A DNA stretch of 58,413 nucleotides, taken from NCBI GenBank assembly GCA_020436165.1, contig JAGQYI010000050.1, forward strand, positions 1 to 58,413, read 5' to 3'. The notes below the pieces were generated by a model that saw only the letters and a program-made list of their open reading frames with translations, ran no database searches and had not been told where the DNA came from. Position 1 is the stretch's first letter. Every line of letters begins with the position of its first letter. The translations under genes were made by a program, and so were the position numbers. The DNA is from Cyclobacteriaceae bacterium (GTDB taxonomy: Bacteria > Bacteroidota > Bacteroidia > Cytophagales > Cyclobacteriaceae). Below are positions 27,187 through 36,092 of this stretch, piece by piece.

Positions 27187-28290
27187 ATGATTGACAACAT
27201 TTTAGGTGCGTTTGTTGTAGGGCTTCTGGTAAGCTTTCTGGTAATGCCATTAATTATTGCCTTGCTTAAAAAAAAGAACCTCATGGATTCTCCCGATCGA
27301 AGAAAAATTCACAGAGGTTTTATTCCATCAATGGGCGGAATTGGAATAGTAGTTGGGTTAATTGTTGCTTTATTAATCTGGCTCACTTTTAACGGTATAA
27401 TTGAATCAAAATATTTATTGGCCGGTGTAGGGCTGTTGTTTGTGGCAGGTATCAGAGACGACCTGATCCCAATTAGCCCAAGGGTTAAATTAATTGTTCA
27501 AATTCTGGCAGCTTTTATTGTTCTCACAGATGGGATTGTGATCAGCTCAGCCTATGGTTTGTTTGGTCTTGATGACATTTATTATACTGTCAAAATATTT
27601 ATTACCATTGGATTCATTATTTTCTTTACAAACTCGTTTAATCTAATCGATGGGCTAGACGGACTTGCTGGTACAATAGCTTTAATAATTTCTTCTTTCT
27701 TTGCTACCTGGTTTTACTTAAATGAAAGTTATTACCTCGCTGTTATTTCTGCCGCTACAGCAGGATCTATAATCGGGTTTCTATATTATAATTGGAAGCC
27801 AGCTAAGATATTTATGGGCGATACAGGAGCATTATCACTCGGATTCTTATTCTCTGTATTGGCTATATTATTTCTAAATAAAGATAGCGCACTTACAACA
27901 GAGTGGTACAAATTTCAAGCACCCATCTCCACTGCAATTGCGGTCCTAATTATTCCATTATTTGATACTTCAAGAATAATAGTTGTGCGACTAGTGAAGA
28001 AAAAGTCGCCTTTTGAGCCAGATAACAATCATACCCATCATGTTTTAATCAGGTTAGGATTAACTCATGCGCAAGCTGCTCTCGTTCTTGGGTTTGCAAA
28101 TCTTGTTTTTATTGGTTTTGTTACTATTTTCAGACAACATGAGGATAATATCCTTCTTCCAATTATTATCCTGGTTTGCTTCTCCTTAAGTGTTTTATTA
28201 GACCAATTAATAATTCACAGAGTTAGAACCAAAGGAGGTAAAAAGAGAAAAAAACTTAAGGAATCTATCAAAGCTGGCAAATCCCAATAA
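27187..28290 (+). CDS. WecA/TagO-type undecaprenyl-phosphate HexNAc-1-phosphate transferase
   Basis: This 367-residue polyprenyl-phosphate transferase of the MraY/WecA family would start lipid-linked assembly by moving a HexNAc-1-phosphate from UDP to undecaprenyl phosphate. It has some ten membrane helices and the family motifs DSPDRRKIHRGFIPSMGGIG, AGIRDDLIPISP, NSFNLIDGLDGLAG, FMGDTGALSLGF and the cytoplasmic HTHHVLIRLGL. The C-terminus is a basic tail (TKGGKKRKKLKES). It is the last gene of the polysaccharide locus and gives the locus a complete Wzx/Wzy-type start and export set. Confidence 0.9.
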   Translation: MIDNILGAFVVGLLVSFLVMPLIIALLKKKNLMDSPDRRKIHRGFIPSMGGIGIVVGLIVALLIWLTFNGIIESKYLLAGVGLLFVAGIRDDLIPISPRVKLIVQILAAFIVLTDGIVISSAYGLFGLDDIYYTVKIFITIGFIIFFTNSFNLIDGLDGLAGTIALIISSFFATWFYLNESYYLAVISAATAGSIIGFLYYNWKPAKIFMGDTGALSLGFLFSVLAILFLNKDSALTTEWYKFQAPISTAIAVLIIPLFDTSRIIVVRLVKKKSPFEPDNNHTHHVLIRLGLTHAQAALVLGFANLVFIGFVTIFRQHEDNILLPIIILVCFSLSVLLDQLIIHRVRTKGGKKRKKLKESIKAGKSQ

Positions 28291-28302
28291 CCTTCAAAGT
28301 AT

Positions 28303-28328
28303 TACTTTTGCACCACTCAATTAAGGAG
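28303..28328 (+). promoter_or_regulatory. pheS -7 promoter box and strong ribosome binding site
   Basis: TACTTTTG (28303-28310) fits the TAnnTTTG -7 box. AAGGAG (28323-28328) lies five bases before the ATG at 28334, an unusually canonical Shine-Dalgarno for this genome and good support for that start. No clear TTG -33 element is seen. Confidence 0.55.
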
Positions 28329-28333
28329 AACAT

Positions 28334-29350
28334 ATGGATATTGAAAGTCTAAAGAAAGAGATCCTAGGTTTTAAAGTATCTTCCCAAGAACAATTGGAAG
28401 AGTTCAGAATGAAATTCATTAGCCGTAAAAGTGTAATTGGAGAGCTTTTTGGCAAAATGAAAGAAGTATCAAATGAAGAGAGAAAAGCATTTGGTCAAAA
28501 GATAAATGAACTTAAGGACTTAGCACAAGATAAATTTCAAGAATTAATAAGAGAACTTGAAAACTCGTCATCTTCTTCCTCAACCTCACATAAGGATTTG
28601 ACTCTTCCTTCTGGTTTTGCTCCTTTGGGTAGTTCTCATCCTATTACTGCTGTACGAAACGAGATTATCGATATTTTCTCAAAAATCGGATTCAACGTTT
28701 CTTCCGGCCCAGAAATCGAAGACGACTGGCATAATTTCACCGCCTTGAACTTTCCTCCAAACCACCCTGCCAGAGAAATGCAGGACACCTTCTTTATTGA
28801 AAAGGACCCTGATATTGCATTGCGTACTCATACTTCCTCGGTTCAAATACGTGTGATGGAAAATGAGAAACCACCAATTCGCACGCTCTCTCCTGGAAGA
28901 GTCTTTAGAAATGAAGCTATTTCGGCCAGAGCACATTGTATATTTCATCAGGTAGAAGGCTTATATGTTGACAAGAACGTGAGCTTTGTTGATCTTAAAC
29001 AAACCTTGTACTTCTTTGCCAAGGAAATGTTTGGTGAGAAAACAAAAATACGTTTCAGGCCCTCTTATTTTCCATTTACAGAGCCCAGTGCCGAGATAGA
29101 TATTTCGTGCAATATATGTGGAGGCGATGGTTGCAACATTTGTAAATATACGGGCTGGGTAGAAATAGCAGGCTCCGGAATGGTCGATCCTAACGTCCTA
29201 GCCAACTGTAATATCGACCCGGAAGAATATACAGGTTTTGCTTTTGGTATGGGCATAGAACGTATAGCTATGCTCAAATGGCAAATCAATGACCTGAGAC
29301 TATTTACGGAAAATGATATCCGTTTCCTGGAGCAATTTAAATCGCTATGA
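28334..29350 (+). CDS. pheS: Phenylalanine-tRNA ligase alpha subunit
   Basis: PheS carries the catalytic site of the alpha2-beta2 phenylalanyl-tRNA synthetase. The 338-residue protein has an N-terminal coiled coil (about 1-90), then class II motif 2 (RVFRNEAISARAHCIFHQVEG) and motif 3 (FGMGIERIAML). A four-cysteine insertion CNICGGDGCNIC precedes KYTGWVEIAGSGMVDPN; it looks like a small zinc site and is absent from the Escherichia coli protein. The beta-subunit gene pheT is not adjacent. The stop overlaps the start of the next gene as ATGA. Confidence 0.97.
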   Translation: MDIESLKKEILGFKVSSQEQLEEFRMKFISRKSVIGELFGKMKEVSNEERKAFGQKINELKDLAQDKFQELIRELENSSSSSSTSHKDLTLPSGFAPLGSSHPITAVRNEIIDIFSKIGFNVSSGPEIEDDWHNFTALNFPPNHPAREMQDTFFIEKDPDIALRTHTSSVQIRVMENEKPPIRTLSPGRVFRNEAISARAHCIFHQVEGLYVDKNVSFVDLKQTLYFFAKEMFGEKTKIRFRPSYFPFTEPSAEIDISCNICGGDGCNICKYTGWVEIAGSGMVDPNVLANCNIDPEEYTGFAFGMGIERIAMLKWQINDLRLFTENDIRFLEQFKSL

Positions 29351-30195
29351 GTGAGATAAAATCAGTTGGGATAGTTGGTGCCGGAACAATGGGTTTGGGC
29401 ATTGCCCAGGTTATTGCTTTGGCCGGTTACAAAACCTTTTTGTTTGACGTGGACGATGGGGTTATTTCACAAGCATTAAAAAGTATAGAAAAGAATCTGG
29501 ATAAGGGAATTGAAAAAGGCAAACTAGATCAGCAACAAAAAAAAGACACCCTCGAAAGAATTGAAGTTATTGAAGACATTCAATTGCTAAAAGCAGACTT
29601 ACTTATTGAAGCAATTGTTGAAAAGCTTGATGCAAAGCAACATGTATTTTCTATACTCGAAAATGTAAATAGCGAGACCGCCCTCCTTGCAAGTAATACC
29701 TCTTCTATTCCTATTACTCAAATAGCTTCTGCCCTGAAATACCCCGAACGAATGATCGGAGTACATTTCTTTAACCCTGCCCATATAATGAAGCTGGTTG
29801 AGATCGTTTCAGGAGCTTCGACAGATCCTGAAGTTGTGGCAAAGGCGGTTAGTTTTATTAAAACTATAGGCAAGGAGCCTGTTTTAGCTGCTGACTCACC
29901 AGGTTTTATCGTAAACCGAGTGGCCCGCCATTTTTATGTGGAGGCACTTCAAATTCTCGAAGAAGATGTTGCCAAAGTAGAAGAAATTGATAGGCTTATG
30001 GAAGCTTCAGGATTTAAAATGGGACCCTTCAGATTAATGGATCTTATTGGTGTTGATACCAACCTCAATGTGACGAAAAGTATGTACAACGCATTTTACA
30101 AAGATGCTAAGTTCAGGCCAAGCCGAATCCAGCAGCAAAAAGTGGACGCAGGACATTGGGGCAAAAAAACCGGGAAAGGTTTTTACAAGTACTAG
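29347..30195 (+). CDS. 3-hydroxyacyl-CoA (3-hydroxybutyryl-CoA) dehydrogenase
   Basis: This 282-residue single-domain dehydrogenase oxidises 3-hydroxyacyl-CoA to 3-ketoacyl-CoA with NAD. It has the Rossmann loop GIVGAGTMGLGIAQVIALAGY (N-terminal), SNTSSIPIT, the catalytic His in MIGVHFFNPAHIMKLVEIV and DSPGFIVNRVARHFYVEA. Length and motifs match Hbd/PaaH, not the fused FadB type. It is translationally coupled to pheS by ATGA, an unusual partner, and meets moxR tail to tail with a 4-base overlap. Confidence 0.92.
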   Translation: MSEIKSVGIVGAGTMGLGIAQVIALAGYKTFLFDVDDGVISQALKSIEKNLDKGIEKGKLDQQQKKDTLERIEVIEDIQLLKADLLIEAIVEKLDAKQHVFSILENVNSETALLASNTSSIPITQIASALKYPERMIGVHFFNPAHIMKLVEIVSGASTDPEVVAKAVSFIKTIGKEPVLAADSPGFIVNRVARHFYVEALQILEEDVAKVEEIDRLMEASGFKMGPFRLMDLIGVDTNLNVTKSMYNAFYKDAKFRPSRIQQQKVDAGHWGKKTGKGFYKY

Positions 30196-31157
30196 AGCTG
30201 CTCTCTGATCAATTTATCTACCGAATATCCTTTTGCTTCGGCTTTGAAGTTGCGAACTAGTCTGTGACGTAAAGTGGGTGTTGCAATAGCTTGCACATCT
30301 TCAATATCGGGAGAATATTTGCCCTTTAGTACCGCATGGCATTTTGCAGCTAATATTAAGGTTTGCGAACCACGAGGGCCTGCACCCCACTCTATATATT
30401 CATTTGTGAGATCAGAAGACACCGTAGAACCTGGTCGCAATTTATGAACCAAATTGACCGCGTAGTTAATCACGTTTTCGGCAACCGGCACCCTCCTAAC
30501 CAAATGCTGGAATTGAGAAATCTCCTCGTTTGAAAGTACTTTATTTACCTTAACTACTTCATCGTTGGTTGTAAGGCTAACAATTTCTTTCTCTTGCTCC
30601 ATGCTTGGGTAGTCCAACAAAATGTTGAACATAAACCTGTCAAGCTGGGCTTCCGGCAAAGGATAGGTACCTTCCTGTTCTATTGGATTCTGTGTTGCCA
30701 ACACAAAGAACGGGAGTGGTAAATCATAGTGCTTTCCAGCTATTGTAACCCCCTTTTCCTGCATTGCTTCAAGTAATGCTGCTTGTGTTTTTGGGGGCGT
30801 ACGGTTTATCTCGTCTGCTAAAATTATGTTAGCAAAAATGGGCCCTTTAGTGAATTGAAAGGTTCGCTCTTTATCCAGCATTTCCGAACCAAGAATATCG
30901 GAAGGCATTAAATCGGGTGTAAACTGAATTCTATTAAACGAAAGGTCCAGAACCTGGGAAAGCGTTTGAATGAGCAAGGTCTTTGCCAGCCCCGGCACAC
31001 CTACCAAAAGTGAATGCCCCTGGCTAAAAATAGAAATCAGCAGTTGGTCAACGGTATCGTCCTGACCAACAATTTTCTTTGCTATCTCCTTTTTGAGATC
31101 ATTATAAGCCTTATGTAACGAATCGGCTAACTCAACTTCATTGGCCACTTGTGTCAT
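30192..31157 (-). CDS. MoxR-family AAA+ ATPase
   Basis: This 321-residue MoxR ATPase is a chaperone-like AAA+ protein that usually works with VWA-domain partners. It has Walker A GVPGLAKT, Walker B IILADEINRTPPKTQAALLEAM, the FVLATQNPIEQEGTYPLPEAQLDRF segment in pieces, and the RHRLVRNFKAEAKG C-terminal stretch. No DUF58 or VWA gene is next to it. Instead it is four bases downstream of three parvulin/SurA-type genes on the same strand and probably co-transcribed with them, which suggests a link with envelope protein folding. Confidence 0.92.
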   Translation of the reverse strand: MTQVANEVELADSLHKAYNDLKKEIAKKIVGQDDTVDQLLISIFSQGHSLLVGVPGLAKTLLIQTLSQVLDLSFNRIQFTPDLMPSDILGSEMLDKERTFQFTKGPIFANIILADEINRTPPKTQAALLEAMQEKGVTIAGKHYDLPLPFFVLATQNPIEQEGTYPLPEAQLDRFMFNILLDYPSMEQEKEIVSLTTNDEVVKVNKVLSNEEISQFQHLVRRVPVAENVINYAVNLVHKLRPGSTVSSDLTNEYIEWGAGPRGSQTLILAAKCHAVLKGKYSPDIEDVQAIATPTLRHRLVRNFKAEAKGYSVDKLIREQL

Positions 31158-31161
31158 TAAG

Positions 31162-32523
31162 CTATTCTTCTAAAATGTTACATTTTTTGAAATCGTCATT
31201 GACGTAAATATACACCCTATCTTTTGAATCTTTCACCCACTGTACCTCGGCCCGACCCTTCTTCTCATTTAAGGCTGCCATCTGTATCTTTTGCCAATCT
31301 ACCTTTAAATCTGCCTGATGCGGCTCATAACGTGCTTTATAATAAATAATTCGAACAGCTTCCTTTCCATCAGCCATCCTGAAAGTAACAGGTTTGGAAA
31401 TGCTGCCCACCTGCATGGTGTCCAGCATAAAATAAACAGTTGGATCAAGCTGATCTACCGAAATGCGGGTAGACCCAAAATCATCCAGGAAATACCCTCC
31501 ACTTGGAGCCGAAAACTTATCATCAGAAAGATCCTTAGCAGCCCGTTCAAAGTCAATTTTTCCATCAATAACCTGCGTACGAATACTATCCAATTCATGC
31601 TCGGCTAAGCTTATATCCAGGTCGGAAGATGAAGGAATGATCAAGATATGTCTCGATCTGAATTCGTTACCTCTTCTTTCAAGCAATTGAATCAGGTGAA
31701 ACCCAAAATCCGTTTCAATAGGGTCTGATATCTCCCCAACGTTCATTTGGAAACAAGCTGCTTCGTATTCCGGAGCAAGCTCGCCCCGTTTATACCACCC
31801 GGGCAACTCTCCGCCTGTTCGTGCAGAACCTGGATCCATTGAATACTTTTTAGCCAATTCACCAAAATCAGCTCCATTTTCAATCTGACGTTTAATATCG
31901 AATAACTTAGCTTGAACCTGCTTTTTCTGATCCTTCCCTATTTTGGCAATTTTTACGATTTGCGATACTTCTACCTCCTCTGAAAAATATGGAAGACTGT
32001 CTTTAGGTATTCTGTTAAAGAACTTCTTTACTTCGGATGGCGTAATTGTTACATCTTCTGAAATCTTGTCTTTCATTTTTTGTGCTACCATTTGGTCGTG
32101 CATGTCGTCACGCATTTCGCTTCTAATGTCAGCCAAAGGCTTTCCATAGTATTCTTCCAACGCATCCGCAGAACCTCCCGATTGAGCAATAAAATATTGC
32201 ATTCTTCGCTCCAGTTGTGATTCAACTTCTTCATCGGTAACCTCGACAGAGTCAACTTCTGCAATGGCCAACAGCATCTTGGACGTGATCAACGACTGAA
32301 GTATCTGACATCGTGGGCTTGAACCTACTAATGCACCTCTGGAGGCCATGTCTAAATACGAATACTCAATGTCCGACAAAAGAATAATATGGTCATCTAC
32401 TTTGGCAACGATTTCATCAACCACTTCGGGCTTAGACTCTTGCCCAAAACCCTGATTGATAAAAAGGAACGTTAGCAGCAAGCTACCTATATATTTCAAA
32501 CGAATTTTGCTTAATTGCTTCAT
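31162..32523 (-). CDS. SurA-like periplasmic peptidyl-prolyl isomerase / chaperone
   Basis: This 453-residue protein has a cleavable signal peptide (about 1-28, ending NQGFGQ), a SurA-type N-terminal chaperone domain (about 30-170, starting EIVAKVDDHIILLSDIEY) and two parvulin-like segments. The first (about 180-285) is complete, with SMDPGSARTGGELPGWYKR and ETDFGFHLIQLLE. The second (about 290-400) is weaker, with GGYFLDDFG. SurA guides outer-membrane proteins through the periplasm. Its start lies 41 bases inside the upstream foldase gene, so the two are coupled. Confidence 0.85.
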   Translation of the reverse strand: MKQLSKIRLKYIGSLLLTFLFINQGFGQESKPEVVDEIVAKVDDHIILLSDIEYSYLDMASRGALVGSSPRCQILQSLITSKMLLAIAEVDSVEVTDEEVESQLERRMQYFIAQSGGSADALEEYYGKPLADIRSEMRDDMHDQMVAQKMKDKISEDVTITPSEVKKFFNRIPKDSLPYFSEEVEVSQIVKIAKIGKDQKKQVQAKLFDIKRQIENGADFGELAKKYSMDPGSARTGGELPGWYKRGELAPEYEAACFQMNVGEISDPIETDFGFHLIQLLERRGNEFRSRHILIIPSSSDLDISLAEHELDSIRTQVIDGKIDFERAAKDLSDDKFSAPSGGYFLDDFGSTRISVDQLDPTVYFMLDTMQVGSISKPVTFRMADGKEAVRIIYYKARYEPHQADLKVDWQKIQMAALNEKKGRAEVQWVKDSKDRVYIYVNDDFKKCNILEE

Positions 32524-33370
32524 TATACACTTCTTTCTCTAAATCCTTAGCTAATTCTATTTTACGCTTATTGATAATTATATCCCTTATCTGATCTCTC
32601 ACAACATCCAAAGGAGATATATCATCTGTCTTTTTATATTCTGTTATTTTAAGAAAATACCTGTAGGTATCATCCGAGGCCTCCGCGTATTTTCTACTGT
32701 GCAAAAACTGAACGGTATTAGGTATTTCAGCAAAAGGAGATCCCTTTACCAGATCATCGAAATTAATCCAGACAGAATCCTCAAGGGTGTAATTAGCAGC
32801 ATAACCAAAACATAACTCCTGAAGTTTCTCCTTATTCTTTTCCTGGTTGGATAATATCAAATTTTTCACCTCTCCGATCTTTGGCACTGAAGAAGCCATT
32901 TTTATAAACTTGCCTCTGATGATGTTTTGCTTCAAAGGAAAATTGTCAAGGTTTGCCTCATAATACTCCTTTATTTCCTCCTCGCTTACGTTCTTATCTA
33001 AATGCTGGTTTATGTAGTACGATTGATATTGATACGCAATCAGGCTATACCTATAGTCCAATATTTTCCGCTGAATATCAGCTTCGTCAAAGTCGATTTT
33101 CGATTTAGCTTCATCAATAAGTAATTGTTTCCTTACCCAGTTATTAATGTAGATAGCAACCCTCCCTGCACTATCTGTTTCGGAGGTTCCTGCAGGAACA
33201 ATACCCTCAAGATCATTTTCATACAAATAGGCATTGTGTACACGTGCTACCGGCTTTTTCTCCGGTTGCTGTGTTTCTTCCTGTTTTTTCACCTGAAGCA
33301 ACTCGCAGCTCCAAAGCGAAGAAAAGGTTAATACAATTAATACACTACTTAGTTGCTTTAAAGTGTTCAT
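32483..33370 (-). CDS. SurA-like lipoprotein lacking a parvulin signature
   Basis: This 295-residue protein starts with a lipoprotein-like signal (LTFSSLWSC, Cys at 22). A SurA-like N-terminal chaperone region follows (ARVHNAYLYENDL, then helices around INNWVRKQLLIDEAKSKIDF and SEEEIKEYYEANLDNF). The usual rotamase motifs (GGELG, FGYHIIK) are not visible, so it is probably a chaperone without isomerase activity. It overlaps the upstream gene by 26 bases and the downstream SurA-like gene by 41 bases, which places it firmly in the foldase operon. Exact clients are unknown. Confidence 0.7.
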   Translation of the reverse strand: MNTLKQLSSVLIVLTFSSLWSCELLQVKKQEETQQPEKKPVARVHNAYLYENDLEGIVPAGTSETDSAGRVAIYINNWVRKQLLIDEAKSKIDFDEADIQRKILDYRYSLIAYQYQSYYINQHLDKNVSEEEIKEYYEANLDNFPLKQNIIRGKFIKMASSVPKIGEVKNLILSNQEKNKEKLQELCFGYAANYTLEDSVWINFDDLVKGSPFAEIPNTVQFLHSRKYAEASDDTYRYFLKITEYKKTDDISPLDVVRDQIRDIIINKRKIELAKDLEKEVYNEAIKQNSFEIYR

Positions 33371-35267
33371 ACACTTTCTTTAATTTCTTTTTGTTAACCT
33401 CTACCGGGTATCTTGCCTTCAAATTCATCACCCATTGATCATCCAACTCATTCTGATACTCAGTTATTACTTTCCCCTTCACATTGTTCAAAGGCTGGGG
33501 CTTCAGCTCTTCTCTTATTCTTACCCAATACCAGTTGCCATACACTTCTATTGGGTTTATATTTCTACTTGTTAATGTAGAAATAGTTCTGTTCCACATG
33601 GCGTTGTCTCTTGAAACAACGCGCAAAGTTAATGGACTTATATTGTATTCTTCTAAAAGGTTGGATTTTAGCGTTTCCCAATCTGCTGAGTTCTCACTAT
33701 CTCTTTCAATTACAGCATCGATTGTGCTCTCCTGATTTGAATAGAATATAGTTGTATCCATCATGTTGGCCAGGTAATTGGATTTGTGGGAATCATAAAA
33801 GCGCTTTAGACCGAGACTGTCCGTCATAGCTTTGTTCCAAACAGAATCTTCCATAATAGAAAAAAGCAAAATACCATCGTAGTATTCATTTACAAGATAC
33901 TTATACTCAGGATATTTTTCCTCAAGATGCTCTTTTTCATATGCAATAACCAAAGAGTCTCCGAATGAAAGAATACTTTGCTTAATTTTTTCAGGAGTGC
34001 TTTTTACGTTGTATCTCTTTTTAAATACAGCTATTGGTACCTGCTGGCCACCGATACTAAACAACCAGGTTGTATCAGGAAAATTCAAATGTGTGTTCGC
34101 ATTTGGGGTGGTAATATTTTGAATCACCATTTCATTTTGCTCAAAATGATTTTCCGCTTTCAGTTTCTTAAGCATTTCATCTTCAGGTAACGAGGAACGA
34201 CTGTCGCGGCTTACCTTTCTGGCAAGGTCATCACGTTCTTCAGCAAACGAACCAACCGGAATCTTTTTAATTAGCTTTATTATATGCCATCCAAATTGTG
34301 TTTGAACAGGCTCCGAAATATCGCCCGGATTTTTTAAATTGAAAGCAGTAGTTTCAAATTCAGGCACAATCTGGCCCCTGCTAAAAGGCCTTAGCATTCC
34401 ATTATTGTAAACGGAGTTTTTATCTTCTGAATACGCTTTGCAGGTTTTGTTCCAATCGTCACTTGAACGCAAAAGAGAATCGATCTTTTCTATCTTGGCT
34501 TTAGCTGCCTTTTTCAAATCTTCTGAGTCCTTTGGTGTAGAGCGCACCATTATGTGAGCTACTTCTATTTTTCCTTCGTTCTTCCGCTTGTCTTCTACCT
34601 TTACAATATGGTATCCAAACCGTGTGCGCACCGGTTCTGATATTTGGCCAACAGGTGTTTCAAAAGCTGCATTTTCAAAGGGGTATACCATTTGAAGAGC
34701 AGAAAAATATCCAAGCTCTCCCCCATTTTGTTTAGCCGATGGGTCCTCAGAAAACTGCCGGGCTAGTTTTTCAAAACTTTCACCACTAATTGCTTTACTT
34801 CGTATAGAAGCTATTTTGTTGTAAGCAGCAAGCGTATCCTCCGGTGTGGCATTGGGTTTTAATTCAATTAAAATATGTGAAGCTTTTACTTCCCAAAGGC
34901 TTCGTTCATATGCTTGTTTTATTAGTGCTTCCTGTTCTTTCTTGGGGCTTAAATACGATGCCTGCAACTGGTCCTTGTACTGTGCAAATTCCTTTTTGAA
35001 ACTTGCAGTAGTATCGTAGCCGAGGTCCTTTGCGGCTTTTACTTTGAGCCTGAATTTAACATATAAATCAAGATAATTGTCAATACTGTCTTGGGTAACA
35101 TTATCGGTTTGGTTGTTTTTTGAGAACGCATAAATAAACTCATCCGAGTAATGTGGTTCCCCATCAATAGAAAACAAAGAATCAGAACTTTCTTTTTGCG
35201 TAGAATTAAAAACAGTACAACCGGAAATCAGCACTATGCTAATTAAAAGTATTCGCCTTGTTAACAT
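33345..35267 (-). CDS. Peptidyl-prolyl isomerase lipoprotein with two parvulin domains
   Basis: The start is the ATG at 35267 (MLTRRILLISIVLISGCTVFN), which gives a textbook lipobox ISGC; an ATG at 35303 would bury it. The 640-residue protein has an N-terminal helical region with the SurA/PpiD-like beginning (FSIDGEPHYSDEFIYAF). Two full parvulin domains follow: ASHILIELK to FGYHIVKVEDK (about 127-230) and VAHIMVRS to FGWHIIKLIKK (about 235-340). A long C-terminal part has no recognised domain. It is the first gene of the foldase operon and should sit in the outer or inner membrane facing the periplasm. Confidence 0.85.
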   Translation of the reverse strand: MLTRRILLISIVLISGCTVFNSTQKESSDSLFSIDGEPHYSDEFIYAFSKNNQTDNVTQDSIDNYLDLYVKFRLKVKAAKDLGYDTTASFKKEFAQYKDQLQASYLSPKKEQEALIKQAYERSLWEVKASHILIELKPNATPEDTLAAYNKIASIRSKAISGESFEKLARQFSEDPSAKQNGGELGYFSALQMVYPFENAAFETPVGQISEPVRTRFGYHIVKVEDKRKNEGKIEVAHIMVRSTPKDSEDLKKAAKAKIEKIDSLLRSSDDWNKTCKAYSEDKNSVYNNGMLRPFSRGQIVPEFETTAFNLKNPGDISEPVQTQFGWHIIKLIKKIPVGSFAEERDDLARKVSRDSRSSLPEDEMLKKLKAENHFEQNEMVIQNITTPNANTHLNFPDTTWLFSIGGQQVPIAVFKKRYNVKSTPEKIKQSILSFGDSLVIAYEKEHLEEKYPEYKYLVNEYYDGILLFSIMEDSVWNKAMTDSLGLKRFYDSHKSNYLANMMDTTIFYSNQESTIDAVIERDSENSADWETLKSNLLEEYNISPLTLRVVSRDNAMWNRTISTLTSRNINPIEVYGNWYWVRIREELKPQPLNNVKGKVITEYQNELDDQWVMNLKARYPVEVNKKKLKKVYEHFKATK

Positions 35268-35349
35268 AATCTTGTTCACAACAGATAAACTTCCCAGAAT
35301 CATTCAGGAATGAAGAAAAATAAAATGCAATTTTAACACTTTAATCCTT

Positions 35350-35757
35350 TCAGATGTGCTTAATTAAACGGATAATATGACCTTTATTGTAGGGTATGAA
35401 GTCAATTTCATCCATTATTTTCTGAACCAGTAACAAACCCACTCCACCTTTTCTTTTCGACTTCACTATTTCTTTGAGATTGGGGGCTTCATGTTTTCTC
35501 AGATCATAGCCTCGCCCGTTATCTATCACTTCAAAAATCACTTCATTTTCTTTGAGCTCTGTAAACACCTCCAGCTTTTCATTTTCGTTGCATTTATTGG
35601 AATGAATTATCACGTTGGCACAAACCTCGTCCACCGCCAGCACCAACGAATTGATCTCCACGCCAGATAGTTTGGTCCCGTCAAGACTCCTGGCAATGAA
35701 CTCTCTTACATTTTTAAGGTTTTGGCGATTACACGATATTTGAAGCTTATTTTTCAT
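35350..35757 (-). CDS. RsbW/SpoIIAB-like anti-sigma serine kinase (HATPase)
   Basis: This 135-residue single-domain GHKL ATPase is of the RsbW/SpoIIAB type, which phosphorylates an STAS partner and binds a target protein. The N-box is LVLAVDEVCANVIIHS, the G1 box VIDNGRGYD and the G2 box KGGVGLLLVQKIMDEI. It overlaps the STAS gene by 11 bases. No sigma factor gene is adjacent, so its output target is not known. The next gene downstream is a foldase gene after 82 bases. Confidence 0.88.
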   Translation of the reverse strand: MKNKLQISCNRQNLKNVREFIARSLDGTKLSGVEINSLVLAVDEVCANVIIHSNKCNENEKLEVFTELKENEVIFEVIDNGRGYDLRKHEAPNLKEIVKSKRKGGVGLLLVQKIMDEIDFIPYNKGHIIRLIKHI

Positions 35758-36091
35758 TCAAAAATTCAATAACCTGATCTTTGGTGTCAAAAATGTTCAT
35801 TAGCTGGTCAAGGCCGAGCATTTTAAAAACATTGAATACTTTTTCATTCATGGCATACAAAACCATTTTTTGCCCGTTCACTTTTAGGTCCTCGATATAT
35901 GACATAAAAACACCCAGGCCAGCAGATGAAATATAGCTGAGATGAGCACAGTCAACCGCTATAGCCGGTTTGTCCTTACCCAAATGCTCATGCAAGCTCT
36001 CATCTAATTGAATGGAGGAGCTGGCATCAACCTCACCATCTATTTTAATCCATACAATGTTGTCGGCAGTTCCTGATTCTATTTTTACCAT
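35747..36091 (-). CDS. STAS-domain anti-anti-sigma factor (RsbV/SpoIIAA-like)
   Basis: This 114-residue protein is one STAS domain: VWIKIDGEVDASSSIQLDE at the N-terminus, then AVDCAHLSYISSAGLGVFMSYI. The Ser in YISSAG is the residue phosphorylated by the kinase partner and dephosphorylated by the phosphatase in partner-switching systems. The start at 36091 is one base after the stop of the phosphatase gene, and the end overlaps the kinase gene. Confidence 0.92.
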   Translation of the reverse strand: MVKIESGTADNIVWIKIDGEVDASSSIQLDESLHEHLGKDKPAIAVDCAHLSYISSAGLGVFMSYIEDLKVNGQKMVLYAMNEKVFNVFKMLGLDQLMNIFDTKDQVIEFLNEK

Positions 36092-36092
36092 A

